Shown: piece after piece, positions 47,546 to 60,244 of the stretch
Position numbering within the stretch: position 1 is the first letter of the stretch
Layout: the number at the start of each line of letters is the position of its first letter
Origin: Oreohelix idahoensis
Taxonomy: Eukaryota > Mollusca > Gastropoda > Stylommatophora > Oreohelicidae
Assembly (NCBI GenBank): GCA_024509875.1
Contig: JAMPIV010012160.1
Span: 62,001 to 126,000, forward strand
DNA length: 64,000 bases
Direction: 5' to 3'
Made by a program: the position numbers and the translations under genes
The notes under the pieces: generated by a model
The model's input: only the letters and a program-made list of their open reading frames with translations
What the model was told of the DNA's origin: nothing
Databases searched by the model: none

Positions 47546-47814
47546 AATAAATGATTTCCTCCGTTTAATTTGTGTTATACCTTAACTCGATTATGATTGA
47601 TCAGCTTCCTGTTGGCGTAGGACAAGTTTGAGCGACTAAGGGTGGAACGTGGTACCATTACTACGTGTAGATCTGCTGTACGTATAGATCTGGTGTACGT
47701 AGTGTAGAAAGATTTTTAAATTTTATCTCTTTCCAGCACCGAAGCCGGCAGGTCATCATGGCACAATTGTATAGATAGTTACCTTTGACCCGGGGTGTGT
47801 ACATCTAAAGATTG

Positions 47815-48120
47815 ACAGTTAATAAGCCATGTTCTTTCCGTTTCTCGACTAAGGCTGAACTGGACACGGTCACTCGGGACCAAGTTCGAAATCAGATCTT
47901 GTCACACTGCAGTCTAGCTAGCTCTAAAAATGGGTACTTGGCTATGCTCATGTTAGGGAAGTCAAAGGGAGCGAGGAATGTAAACGGTCATCTCATACAG
48001 CTGAGAAAATATAGGTACGGCCTCAAACACCTCAATTCTCTGTGGCAGTATCTGCTGTGGGACTTCCTGTACCTTTTTTTTAAAAAAAATTCCAGTGTGG
48101 CAGTAACAAGGGGTTAAGAT
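47815..48120 (+). mobile_element. tRNA-derived SINE, plus orientation
   Basis: A degraded B box (CAAGTTCGAAATCAG near 47881) is followed by CACACTGCAGTCTAG, AAATGGGTACTTGGCT and a body ending TCTGTGGCAG...GGACTTCCTGTACC. The order matches the inverted copy at 50520-50792. Confidence 0.6.
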
Positions 48121-48124
48121 TTTA

Positions 48125-49129
48125 CCATGACTGGCAATGAAGACAGATGAGTTGGCCCAACACTGCAGCTTTCTGTCAGTGTTGTTTAGATATGTGCGCC
48201 AGGTCTTTGCTTGTAAACACCGGCCTATTTTTAGCTACATGTGAAATCGGTCACATGTTTTTGTTTTGTTTACACTCAATAGGGACATTGTTGAGAGCGG
48301 CAGCAATATTCCTCACACAAACATGGCAGCGGCATTGCGGAGATCGAAACACGTCCGATTCACATTTCGTTTAGAATTTATCTCTTAAGGTGTCACCCGC
48401 CTCTTTCCGTCTCTCACCAACAACCCAGATGTACAGAACCCCTGAAATTGTGTTCTATGAGTGTACACAGCAGTGGTGCTGATATACAGTCTTGCCACGA
48501 CGGCTAGAATTTCAGCCCGTGGATTAGGCTTTTAAAACCATATTAGGTGTTCTCAGGTTACTTCTTGTTGTATGTGACTCCAAAATTATTTATTTATTTT
48601 AACTTTTTTTTTGTTTTCCGGGGGGGGGGGGGGGCATGTATAATAGTCAAAACAATTTCTGCACTCCCAATATTTTGGTTCTTCCTCTTGTCCCATTTCC
48701 GCACTATAAGGTTCATGAAGTAACGTATGTGTTTGTCCCCTCTGCCCTCCTCTTTCCTGTATAGGAAATCTGTACCAGAGTATTTCGTGCGCATGTGTAG
48801 TGGTGGATTCTGTAGCAATTTGTTTTTTATGATGAAGTTTCTAGCCCAGCTCACAGCCCTCCGTATTCGCGTTTAGTGACGTGTTGGGTTAAGCAGCACC
48901 GTACCCATTCATTGCTGTCAATCACGGGCTCTTTGTACGAAGTACTGTCAAATACCAAGTAGGTCAGTCAGCTGGAACGGTCTGTCATAGTGATTCATTA
49001 AATGTTGTTATGTAATTATTAATTATTGTTAGTATTTTATTTTATTCTATAGTGAGGAGGTTTGGGGGAGGATAGAAGTAGCAGTTGCCATTCATATATT
49101 CTAGATTCTTATATTCCCATTGAATTCAG
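48125..49129. other. Intronic, no recognised gene
   Basis: A G-run of 15 lies at about 48620-48634. Otherwise unique-looking. Confidence 0.45.
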
Positions 49130-49261
49130 GGCAGCTGAGAACAACAGAAAACTTCGAGACCGTGTGGGAATAGAACTGTCCTACTTTAACTCCAGCATCC
49201 AACTACTTAAGGAGCAACTATCAGACATGAACAGCTCCGTGGAGGTGTACCAACATGAGAA
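49130..49261 (+). CDS. RHPN: Rhophilin exon encoding the second half of the HR1 domain
   Basis: One base completes the split arginine codon from the previous exon. The exon then reads AAENNRKLRDRVGIELSYF and continues to SVEVYQHE, 43 codons plus two bases. It aligns with the rhophilin segment containing VRLELSFVNSDLQMLKEEL and VGVYQ, the second helix of the HR1 antiparallel coiled coil; the leucine heptads are visible in IQLLKEQLSDM. The acceptor is TTGAATTCAG and the donor is AA/GTCAGT. The phase matches both neighbours, which strongly supports these boundaries. A 33-bp tandem repeat begins only 140 bases after the donor. Confidence 0.9.
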
Positions 49262-49401
49262 GTCAGTAACTCGCCCATTACTGTTGTGTTAGTCATCATC
49301 ATCATCGTGTCTGGTTTTTTTTTGGCTTGTGTTAGTCATCATCATCATCTGTTTTTTTTTCTTTTTACTTCTTTCACCGCATAGAGCAATTACTGCACAT
49401 G

Positions 49402-50295
49402 ACTCCCTTTGAGGAAGCCTACACGACAGCACAGACTCCCTTTGAGGAAGCCTACATGACAGCACAGACTCCCTTTGAGGAAGCCTACATGACAGCACAG
49501 ACTCCCTTTGAGGAAGCCTACACGACAGCACAGACTCCCTTTGAGGAAGCCTACACGACAGCACAGACTCCCTTTGAGGAAGCCTACATGACAGCACAGA
49601 CTCCCTTTGAGGAAGCCTACATGACAGCACAGACTCCCTTTGAGGAAGCCTACACGACAGCACAGACTCCCTTTGAGGAAGCCTACACGACAGCACAGAC
49701 TCCCTTTGAGGAAGCCTACATGACAGCACAGACTCCCTTTGAGGAAGCCTACATGACAGCACAGACTCCCTTTGAGGAAGCCTACATGACAGCACAGACT
49801 CCCTTTGAGGAAGCCTACATGACAGCACAGACTCCCTTTGAGGAAGCCTACATGACAGCACAGACTCCCTTTGAGGAAGCCTACATGACAGCACAGACTC
49901 CCTTTGAGGAAGCCTACATGACAGCACAGACTCCCTTTGAGGAAGCCTACACGACAGCACAGACTCCCTTTGAGGAAGCCTACATGACAGCACATACTCC
50001 CTTTGAGGAAGCCTACATGACAGCACAGACTCCCTTTGAGGAAGCCTACATGACAGCACAGACTCCCTTTGAGGAAGCCTACATGACAGCACAGACTCCC
50101 TTTGAGGAAGCCTACATGACAGCACAGACTCCCTTTGAGGAAGCCTACATGACAGCACAGACTCCCTTTGAGGAAGCCTACATGACAGCACAGACTCCCT
50201 TTGAGGAAGCCTACATGACAGCACAGACTCCCTTTGAGGAAGCCTACATGACAGCACAGACTCCCTTTGAGGAAGCCTACATGACAGCACAGACT
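49402..50295 (+). repeat. 33-bp minisatellite, 27 near-perfect copies
   Basis: The unit is ACTCCCTTTGAGGAAGCCTA plus CATGACAGCACAG. Being divisible by three, it keeps frames open on both strands (plus strand: 27 repeats of TPFEEAYMTAQ, 313 codons). It lies inside a rhophilin intron, 140 bp after a donor site. Copies differ almost only by ACG/ATG in one codon. Apart from the frame itself there is no splice or start context arguing for translation. Confidence 0.97.
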
Positions 50296-50519
50296 CCCTG
50301 CCTGCCTGCTGTCATGTCTGTAGCTTTTCGTTTGACATGATGATGGTTGCCAGCTTTATACACAACCTCATATTAGTTGCCTTGTACGACATGCTTGTGT
50401 TAGGCCTTTCTTTCTTTGTCTCCCGAGTGTCTCCCGGGAACTACCCGTGGCTGCCGTGTCAGTAAGGTAAACGTAGTTTCCATAGTAGATACTGCCGTAT
50501 AGGAGTAAATAAATATTAG

Positions 50520-50792
50520 ACAAACATAAAGGTAGGTTTTCAGGCACTCGTAAGAAATAAACAAGTAGAAAACTAGACAACAGAAAAACAACAGACGTGA
50601 GTGGCTTACCCAGGCTTTGAGAGGTGGGGATACCAGTTACGGTCTTCGCTGTCTGTGCTTGCGATAACTCAAGAGCGAGTCAGGTACCCATTTACAGTTG
50701 GGTAGACTGCAACGTGACGCCACCATGTATCGAACCCGGTACTTTTGCCGCGGAGGCCAGCGCTCTAACCACTCTGCCAATCGGACAAACTA
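50520..50792 (-). mobile_element. tRNA-derived SINE, most complete copy
   Basis: On the minus strand: GATTGGCAGAGTGGTTAGAG (A box), CCGGGTTCGATACATGG (B box), then AACTGTAAATGGGTACCTGA, a body, and a tail TTTTTCTGTTGTCTAG. It is the best reference for the family scattered through the window. Confidence 0.75.
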
Positions 50793-53700
50793 AAATTAAT
50801 GGATGTTTATGTGTCTAATTTCTCCAGCGTAAACGAGTGGAAACATTCCTCAGTTAAAAACTGCCTAGTCCAGGGTAACCAGGTTGTGAAGACTTGGGCT
50901 GGGGGGAACGAACGAACGAACTTTATTTTCGAAGGGTTGAGAATTGGGCGCGCAGGCTCGTCTAACATTCTGCCCTTTCACTCTCATTAATCTTGCATAC
51001 TATATCCTTTTATTCCCACGTATTACTTTAAGCATTAATTTAAAGGCATGCAACATTATAAAGTTAACATAACAGCATTCATTTACAGTATACAATCATA
51101 ATAAAAAATGAGTAGGTTTTTTTTTTAAATAAACAAGATAGTGACTGAAGAAAACTAATAATAATAAATATAAAATAAAATAATATAAACAAAACAATAA
51201 ATAAATAAGTTCTGTATACCGACACTCACTTATGCGGTCAAAACGTCGAATCTGTATTTTTGAATGTGTCATCAATCCTCAATACAAAAATTACAAAAAC
51301 ACATTCTCGCTTACATCCATACATTCTTGGCGGAAATTGAAATAATAATAATAATAACACTTTCTTGCGCACTTCTGTAGCAGGAAAAGTCTTTCAGCAG
51401 TTTAAAAAAAAAAAAAAAGATATTATGGAAGGACTTTACTTAGAAAATTATACAATGTAGATGCCTCGAGATGAATTGGATGTATTTGTTTGAGTAATAG
51501 GAAAGTTTTATAACACATGTTTTGAACTACATTTGAGTTGGTCAATGTGACAAATTTTGCACTGTTTCTGTTTAAAAGATGATGAGAGACATATTAATGT
51601 GCTAGTAACATTGCTTCAGAAGGTTGAGAATTGACTGAAGGTATATTTCAGACTCACAAAACATGAGAGTAACATTAAGGCAGTTGGTTTTTTTCTCTAA
51701 TTTGTCTTCAAATTGCAGGCCGACAAGAGTAAGTGATCACCACCCTCTCTTCCCGTTGATAAGCTGTCTTCTCTTTATGTCATCTTTAAGTTTTGTATTT
51801 CCTCTTCCTCCATCATTTTTTCCTGTCCTCAACATTATGTTACAATAGCTTTGTTCTTGTAATAACGTGCTAACTAAAAGATGACTGCCTGACTTGTCTA
51901 TGTGTGTATTAAGTTGTCTTTACACATTGGTTTCTGTGTGTCAGTCATCATTTGCTGTTGTAGCTGCTGTTCGTTGTATTTTTGCAACACTCTCCTGTCA
52001 AATCACGCCTCTGTCGTGTCCAGTGATCCTCTAGGTTGGTTACTGATTATTTCCCGTGATTTCACCCAATGGATCTCTGTAACATCGACAAACTCTTCCT
52101 TCTATTTACACAGCGTTGGTGTATAGTTTTCTTGTCTGCTGCAACTCGGAAATAAAGAGTTAAAAATACTCATTATTTCTGAGTTGCAGCTTCCATTTTC
52201 ATGCTTTTATAATGTCTACAAGCTGGGCCGGATTATCTATTAGGTTAATTAGGCTGAAGCACAAGGGCCCGGAGATCTTGGGGGGGCCCGTGCATAAGTT
52301 TAAAAAATTAAAAGATGCATAGATTTTTCAATAACGTGTTTATTGTATTTACCTTAATAATAAAAATAATACTAATAAACTGTAATAAAAAATAGTTACT
52401 AATAAAAGAGGTAAGCAGTGTTAAACTTACATACCAGTCTATTAACAATACTAGTTAAATTACCAAGGGGTTTGAAAGAAATATTAAAATTATTGCCTAT
52501 TAGATGAAGGGGAGAGGGGGGGGGGTCAAGCACCGAAAAGACTAGCGGCCCTGTCGTGGTTGAGTTAAGGTGTTAGAGTATTTGTCGAGTCAGACAATTG
52601 TAGTGAAATCGACAATGAGAGTGGACTGGCAGAATTATAGACAACACACAGATAATGTGTAAAATAGGGTGAACTTGAGACAAACCTGGAAGATGGTTCA
52701 TTAAAGCTATCTCTCTTTCTAAGCCTCAACACACTTATATAGTCTTAAGAACCACCCGCTCTCTCTCTCCTTTCTCTGGTCAAATAGAGACAATAGTAAG
52801 AGCTGCAATATTAAGTATGGATGAAGGGTCGTGAACAGCGCGTTAATAAATGAGTAAAATTTATTAAAGGTTCTTGAAGAAAATATATGAAATAAGTATA
52901 TCAGCACAACAACATAAGAGAGCATCAATAATCACATCAAGTTAACAAATATCCATTTAAACAGCAACAAACAAACAATCCACCAACACAAAAACCCTCC
53001 TGTAGAACACCGACAAATAAATAAACAAGAGTTTCTAATCCTTCCGCTCCTGTGGAACCAAATTCAATAACTCCAGTTAGTGTCTTTATATGTATATCCT
53101 CCTATAGGTGATGAATTACACTATAAATCCACTGTAGGCGCTATCCGTGCACCGTTGGTCACACACTAGCAAAAAGATAGGCTGCAGATTACTCTGTCTA
53201 TATTCGGCTGACCGCTAATAAGTGCGGGGGTTTTTGAATGACCAGAAACACACACAAGACGAGGTCAATTTAGGACAACCGGTCCACTGCGCTATTTATC
53301 CAGCGCGTGAAATAGGCCTGCGTACTTGATGTTTAAATCCTGGTTGGCTGGTTTGAACTTTATTTGTGACTGAGCACTCAGTTTAAGCACACAGTCTGGT
53401 GCTTTCAATTCTGCTGAAGACGCTGTGCTGATCGATATGCTGGAAGCCACTGTGCTCTGACTGGTGATCAAGAGGTGAGTAGGAAACCACTACTGCCAAA
53501 TACGATTTCAGATTTGCTATGGCTCGTTATACACTGCATGAGCTCATTTACCATTAGAGTGATGGGCGTAGAAAAGGGTTGTACTTCAGGTATTCGTGAC
53601 AACTCGTGGTGCTAATTGCTTTCAGGAACCGTGAGATCGATGAGAATGTTACGTTCTTCGCCTGACTGGAATCCTGCAGTAGCAATGGTGTACCCTGGAA

Positions 53701-54646
53701 CTGAGACCCAAAAAAGAAACAACCTTTACATCAAGCAAACAATAAAATTACAATAACGTTATAATAAACAGTTATGCTCCACTATGGGATTTATAATTAT
53801 TGTTATCATTTCTAGGATAGTCTCGGGCTGTCTTTATCCATATGAGTCGCCCGCCTGTTACTACCACTCTGTCAATTATCAGCATGCACCTGCATAGGCT
53901 AATATATCTTGTACATACATGTACCTGTCAGCAAAGGCCCTGACAGCAAAATCTACTCCGTCCTCTTCCAACTCAACATAAGGGAAACCTTACGCTGTAG
54001 TTTCAGCTGAGTGGATATGCGATTCATCTTACAACATTAAGTGAATTTACAGAGAATACAAGCACTAGACATTACATAATAAATGGTATGAACCCCTTGG
54101 GGTCGATACACAAAAAAGGAAAAGTAATAACCTCCCAAAAATTGAATAGAAGAAAAATGCAATGTTATTGCTATAATAATACGTTGTGACTTAAACATAA
54201 GATATAATTATATCTCTGGCTGGTGGCTGCTTTCTGGATTGCTGTGAATGTTCTAAACTGGTGTCTAACTACACAAGTAGGCATATAATAATTCCACACT
54301 CATCCACTAGAAGTTTCTCTCAGAAAGTAATAAGTGACTACCTCTTATAATTCAAGTGTTATAGCGCACGCACATCACTATTCAGTTTTAAGTGAATAAC
54401 TTACACCACTGACATTTCCTTAAAGTAATGACGCTTTTTAGCTTACTCCTTAACCCATGGTAAGCACTGAATGGACTATGAGGTTCTTCGCCTAGTAAGT
54501 ATCTGTTAGCGTAAGTTTACCTTTAACCCATTGTAAACAATATAACGCCAGGAGACACCTAACAGCTTAAGCACCAGTTAACTTAGGCGGTGACGGCACT
54601 ACATTATCACAGAATTAATTACCGGGGAGAAATCACCTAAAATATA

Positions 54647-56260
54647 CTACTCGTCAAAAGTCAAGGGCCACCCTATTATTTTCAATACACTTTTATATAA
54701 GCACATAGAATGATTAAATGAAGGAAGTTTTTAGTAAAAATGGGTGCAATATCTTCCTCTGACAGTCCTCTATGCACGTTAAGCATAAAAACAACTCACC
54801 GATAACCATGGTGATCACGTGCAATTTGGTTTGCTGACCATAAATTCACATTTTTAATCTGTTTTTTCAAACTTCCGTACAACCAAACAGGTGAAGTAAT
54901 CGTACTGATTGACATTCCACGTGCAATGGCGACTTTTCGTGAGTAGAGTTCACTCTTAATTTGTTTTACAATCAGTAGACTTAGGGTAGTTTCATCACTT
55001 GCAAAAACCATGCCACCGAGAAGAAGTCTTGACACCTTACAAAGAATGAGGGCTATAGCGTGGGTTGAAAGTGGTTTATCTGTCCGTGAGGTTGCTAGAC
55101 GGCTTGCAGTGTCACACTCTACTATCCAAAGAATTTTGGAGAGATTTCAGGCCACAGGAAGTGTGGAGGATCGCCACCGGCCAGGTCGCCCTAGATGCAC
55201 CAATAGACATGATGACTGGTACCTCTTGTTGTCAGCCCTGCGCCATCGAACAGTGACTTGTTCCACTCTAAGATGTCAGCTGAGACAAACTGTAAACGTT
55301 AATGTCAGTCAAAGCACCATTCGCAGACGTTTACATGAATTTGGACTGGCTGCTCGACGTCCTGCAGTCAGAATCCCACTTACTCCTGCTCATCGCAGAG
55401 CCCGTGTTGCTTGGTGTCGTGAGCACATCCGACGGACAAGGCAACAATTGAGTCAAGTTCTCTTCACTGATGAATCTCGTTTCACTGTGTCATTCAATGA
55501 GGGCAGGATTCGAGTTTGGAAACGACCAGGAGAGCGATTTACTGATGACACTATTCGAGAGGTGGATCTTTAGGGTAGGGGTTCTGTCATGGTCTGGGGA
55601 GGCTTCTACAGACATGGCAGGACCCCACTCTACATCATCCAAGGCAACTTGACCGGCCCAAGATACCAGAACGAAATCTTGAGACCAATTGTTCAGCCTG
55701 CTCTGGAGGCCATAGGTGGTAATGCCATCCTCCAAGATGAGAACGCTCGACCCTATCGAGCTCGTGTGGTGAATGAGTTTATTCAGCAACATGGGATCAT
55801 CAGGATGGCGTGGCCAGCTCATTCACCTGACCTTTCTCCGATTGAGCACCTCTGGGTTGTCCTTTGTCGAAGATTATCAACAAATCACCCCCTGCCAATG
55901 GATGTTGCACAGCTGACTGCATTTCTGCTTCAGGAATGGCAAGCTGTTCCTCAGGATACTCTTCGGACCCTTGTGGACTCGATGCGTCTACGCTGTCTTG
56001 AATGCCTTGCTGCAAACGGTGGTCATACCCGATTTTGAAATGTCTATTTGTCCAATATCTATTGTGTGACTTTTGAAAAGGTGGGTGACACACTTCACAG
56101 CTTCATTGCATTTGAATGTGTGTTTCCATTTCTTTACGTGACATGTCAATTTGGTATTCAATAAATGCCATTTTGACTGATACCAATTACGTTTATATCA
56201 GATTTGTTTTATGGTTTCAACCAAGGTTTTTCTAAGTGGCCCTTGACTTTTGACGAGTAG
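54647..56260 (+). mobile_element. Tc1-like DNA transposon, nearly intact
   Basis: The ends match for at least 25 bp (CTACTCGTCAAAAGTCAAGG at 54647, inverted at 56236-56260) and are flanked by TA. The single transposase frame is broken by one stop codon. Confidence 0.93.
55010..56038 (+). pseudogene. Tc1-type transposase with one premature stop
   Basis: The protein starts MPPRRSLDTLQRMRAI and has two helix-turn-helix regions (SVREVARRLAVSHSTIQRIL; SQSTIRRRLHEFGL) around GRPRCT. Catalytic blocks are LFTDESRF, ILQDENARPYRAR and HSPDLSPIEHLW. The frame is uninterrupted except for TAG at 55571-55573, after TIREVDL and before GRGSVMVWGG. In the second block the usual DDNARPH reads DENARPY, so the second catalytic Asp appears to be Glu. 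It ends NGGHTRF, typical of the family. As written it would make no functional enzyme. Confidence 0.93.
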
Positions 56261-56264
56261 TATA

Positions 56265-57130
56265 ATTCAAGTCACACTACTATTAGTTATATATATAAAA
56301 GCTAACACGAATTATATCTATCACAAAGGATATCAACTTACCCCGAGATGACGAGAATAGGCAACACAATCTAGTTTTGTGCCCACATCTGCCTGTCGCA
56401 TTTGGTCATCTATGGGCAGGAAAAATTTACGAGTGTGCTTGACTCAGTAAAACTTTCTAGATTTATAGTCTACAAGAGACGCTACCCCCGGCCACCTGGC
56501 ATCGCATGTTTCCACATATCTTTGGCGTATAACATATTCGTGAGTAAGACAAATGTTATTCTAGAGTCTACACCAGAAGACACCAACCGCGAGAAAGTTT
56601 TCATAGATAAGACATAATATTATTCTAGAGCTAACTGCGGCGATCAAGGGCCACAACAAAAATCTCAGAACGAACGTGAGTTTGTCTCCCCTTAATCGGA
56701 GATGAAAGCGGGTACTCAGCCCTCAAAGGGTTGCCTCCCCTTTGCTCCGCTACCGACTTTAGTAGGATAGCGGTTCACTTCTTCAAAGAAACTATTTCTC
56801 GCTCGTGATCAACGCTGTTACGAGCTACAAGCGTTCCCCTAGTCAGACAAACACCAGGTGCAGCTTAGGTAATATTATCGTAAGCTGACCACTACTGACC
56901 AAGTGGTGAATTTATAATGAAGGCCAGAACGAAATCAAACCACGGAGTGGGGTCTGAGAGGGGAATAATGGGCTACGTAGGTAAAATCCGAAAGAAAAGA
57001 AACCGAAAGTGCAAAAAATTGAGGAAACCAGAAACATTAAAAGAGTAAGAAAAATGGGACATGTTGGGAAAATAAAATTATCAGTCAATCCGTGACAGGC
57101 CCTTCTTGGCTTAATCTGACCCTCTGTCTA
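56265..57130. other. Intronic, no recognised feature
   Basis: No coding or repeat family recognised. Confidence 0.4.
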
Positions 57131-57131
57131 A

Positions 57132-57235
<104 letters not shown>

Positions 57236-57239
57236 TGCA

Positions 57240-58730
57240 TTTTCTTCAAATAACGCATGTCCATCCATATTGGACCACTGCGAACAATATGTTTGTGTAT
57301 CTTCTCAGACAAGAAGTCTGGATTAACAATAGTGATGTCGCTCAGTGTAGATTTTTACTCCGTCTGGAGGTGGGGATAATACTGAAGTCAATGTGACACA
57401 TTCGCTTTGCACAAACAAAGTCAATTTTGTGTCAAAAAAGCGATCTAGGTAATTAGTAAGGAAGTAAAAAAATGGAACAAGATATGATAAGAAAACCTTG
57501 AACTAATAAAGCGTAAACAACAAATATTGGGAGGATTAGCACGTAGAAATAGTGGTAGATAAAAATACTGGAGTGGAGAGAAAGACCAGAAAAAAGAACG
57601 AACGTATTTCGTGACATTTGTTTAACACTTTGTCGGTCAGTACAAGGAAGCTAAAAAGTTGTTCGACATATTTTGGCCATTTCACAGCATGCTGGAGGGA
57701 AAAAAACCTTTTGCAAATATTTGGCATTACGTTTTTTAAAGTAACCATAACATCTCTTGAACTGTTAAAGTTTACATTCGACAACTTGTTAAAAAGCAAA
57801 ACTACATCTTGTGTGTGCTCTCCTGGATTCCAGTAGTCAACAGCTACCCGTACCACTTGCCTAAATAATATAACTGCAAGTCTAAGTAAACAAACAATAA
57901 ACAAATAAGTAGCCCATGTAGTCATTTTTTTAATTGAACGATCCACCAAAAAACACGAGACATTTCGCGGTTAACCCTCTGTCAGCTACAGTCACAAACG
58001 GAGCCTGTCCAAGGGACTATCCGAGATAGTGCGAGGTCTCGTTTTGGGCCCCCAGTTGGCCGTACTGTACTGGTCGTTCGTTCATTTGTTCGTTCGTTCG
58101 TCGACTATATTGCTGTTATAATTGAGGTATATTGTGCGTTTCCTGTACTGGTCTCTTCTGAGCGTCAGTTTTATACGATCTGGAGTTGGATCACACTATA
58201 ATTTCAGCATTTTTTTTTTTTTTAATGTGGCCGCATCACCCAGAGCGGGCTGTGGTTACAAACAGGAGACTAAGATAAGAAATAAGATAGGTTCAGAGTT
58301 GTCTTTTATTCTTTTATCCTGATTGTGTGTTTGTGACTGATTGACGAATCGTAAACCCCGAAACTTACCATGTTTTTGTGTATCGTTCAATTGTAAAACT
58401 GGGTGTATACTTTTTTATTTTTGTTAACGTTAGCAGTCTCTACAGACTGACAGCCACGATATACGTCCACTCACAGACATTGTAGACCTGTTAGTTGTCA
58501 CGACTTTGCTACCTCCCTGAGAAACGAGACATGCTGGATAAATTACTACCTACCTTCTAGCACAGTTATTGTTTTCTTCTTTCACTTATACAATAAAGTA
58601 AAGAGTTACCTTCCCGGTGTGCGTGCCAGTATAAGTTATTTCCCTTCCTTTTGTTTTAACCGTTGCCTTGGTTACAAATGTTTAGCATGGCATTGTCAAA
58701 TTTCTAGAGCCTTAACACACTTCTTCAGCC
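57240..58730. other. Intronic; weak repeat remnants only
   Basis: 57310-57430 is similar to 33640-33760. 57945-58000 is similar to 28805-28850 (ATTTCGCGGTTAACCCTCTGTCAG on the plus strand). TTCGTTCG repeats lie at 58075-58103. Confidence 0.4.
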
Positions 58731-58734
58731 TTCT

Positions 58735-58975
58735 TATTTAACACTTTAGGGAAGTACCCAGCTTTTATTTTTATATTTATTTAGATTCTTATGTGTCCTA
58801 TCTAGCCCTCACTTTCTTTCATTTCCCTAACGAAGGCCATGTGACCGCAACGTTGGCAATTTTCTTTGTCTTTTGCCCTTGTAAGACGAATCACCTTTTT
58901 TCCATTTTTGTTCATACCCATCTATTGTCTTACCGCAGTTCCCTTCATCTTCCTCCACTTATCTTATCATCAGTA
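58735..58975 (+). mobile_element. Penelope-type terminal fragment
   Basis: TTTAGGGAAGTACCCAGC, CTCACTTTCTTTC, CAACGTTGGCAATTTTCTTT and GTAAGACGAATCACC match 13150-13320 in the same order. Only the non-coding end remains. Confidence 0.7.
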
Positions 58976-59125
58976 TCATTATCACAATATCATTATTATC
59001 ACATCATTATCACATCATCATTACTATCACATCATCATTATTATCATGTCATTATCATTATCACATCATCATCATTATTATCACATCATCATTATCACAT
59101 CATCATCATTATCACATCAATGTGT
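58976..59125. repeat. ATC-trinucleotide microsatellite, imperfect
   Basis: Mixed ATCATT, ATCACA and CATCATC repeats over about 150 bp. Confidence 0.9.
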
Positions 59126-59129
59126 GTAG

Positions 59130-59980
59130 TAATTGACTGAGACAAACATGCAGTAACTTTAAAAGGATCAAAGTGAAGTTAAGTTTGTAACATTACAAAT
59201 AACAAAATTTAATAATCATTTTCGTTGTAACTGTTTGAAAATAATTTGAATAGTTATGGATATAGAAAAGCTATCATCCTCGTATTTGGGATTGCGAAAA
59301 GGGTTAAGAAGTTCAGGTGGCAGCATATGTTTGAACTTAGCTGCCAATGACGGTTCTGTCTTTTCACACTGATCACTCATCTCTGGTCAAGGTTGTCGGT
59401 TGTAGCTCGTCTCCGAGAAACTTCAAGGAAATCTACAGTGTCTTAAAGCGTAGGCCACTGATCCCGTCTTGTTCCAGAAATAGTACGTTCTGCTGGTACC
59501 ACCAATAACTGGGATAGAAGAATAGAAAAGAACGCTCTTCTGAGTATGGTGTTCTCCGACACAGTTATGTGTCCCCCCTCTTCTATTTCACCATCCCACT
59601 TAACTCGGAGTTTACCCTCGCTGAGAATTAAATTTAATCCCTCAGGATAAAACTTCCTTTACATTTAAACTGAATAGCTTTAGCTTTACATTGCATTTAA
59701 ATGGAAAAGGTTAAACGTACAGATATAATATGTTTTACATTTACATCTCCACTGTTTGAAAAGTGTTCACAATATAAATTCATTCGTGTTTCATTTACAT
59801 TTACACTTGTGGAAAAGTTTGAAACTTCTATTAATTGAAATGAATATTTTCCCATGGACATTTACACTGGTTTAAAGCGTGAAACCTTACATTAATTTTA
59901 AAGTGAATACGTTTATAGGGACATTTACACTGCTTTGAAAGTGTAAGTCTTATGCTTAGAATGTACATTATGTCTTTCAT
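59130..59980. other. Intronic, no recognised gene
   Basis: From 59650 to 59950 a loose repeat of TTTACATT(T)...AAGTGT-like segments is visible, without a regular period. Confidence 0.4.
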
Positions 59981-59984
59981 CTTT

Positions 59985-60240
59985 CCCTCCTGCTCCATAG
60001 GGAACCTGGAACTACTTTATGTTTTTAGTTCTCTTTACGAAACTATCAATAAAGCAATCACCAGCCCGTGCAGTGGTGGTTCATGAATCATCATTCAATA
60101 CGCTGAGGTTGCCAGCCTCAAATGACTTTGACATCCAATAGCGAGTTTCACACAATAAAATTCACATGGTAATATATACATATATATGTTAGTTCACATG
60201 TTAGTAATAAAATATGAAATGTAAATCCAACTTATGCCAA
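59985..60240 (-). mobile_element. SINE copy, degraded head
   Basis: AAGCAATCACCAGCCCGTGC, GTGGTGGTTCATGAAT-like sequence and GCTGAGGTTGCCAGCCTC match the copy at 3700-3790. Confidence 0.65.
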
Positions 60241-60244
60241 TCCT

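Larger units (their letters stand above)
44573..49129 (+). other. Rhophilin intron (4.6 kb, phase 2) filled with repeats
   Basis: The intron is bounded by GTACAG and TTCAG. It holds a MITE with a poly-C core, a SINE whose tail became a 2.3-kb satellite, a second SINE and a G-run near 48619. No other coding sequence is seen in it. Confidence 0.85.

Noticed and set aside
49399..50340. 313-codon frame with 27 TPFEEAYMTAQ repeats, and 333- and 201-codon minus-strand frames
   Set aside because: A 33-bp repeat without stops stays open by arithmetic in several frames on both strands. It lies in an intron and shows only one variable codon, with no sign of coding selection.
50880..51000. Possible CR1/L2-type 3' end (GAACGAACGAAC then CTTTATTTTCGAAGG)
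   Set aside because: The tail resembles such elements, but no body sequence supports it.
51719..51728. Possible 10-base rhophilin microexon between an AG and GTAAGT
   Set aside because: Exons 49130-49261 and 63052-63127 already join in phase with the family's spacing; adding 10 bases would shift the frame.
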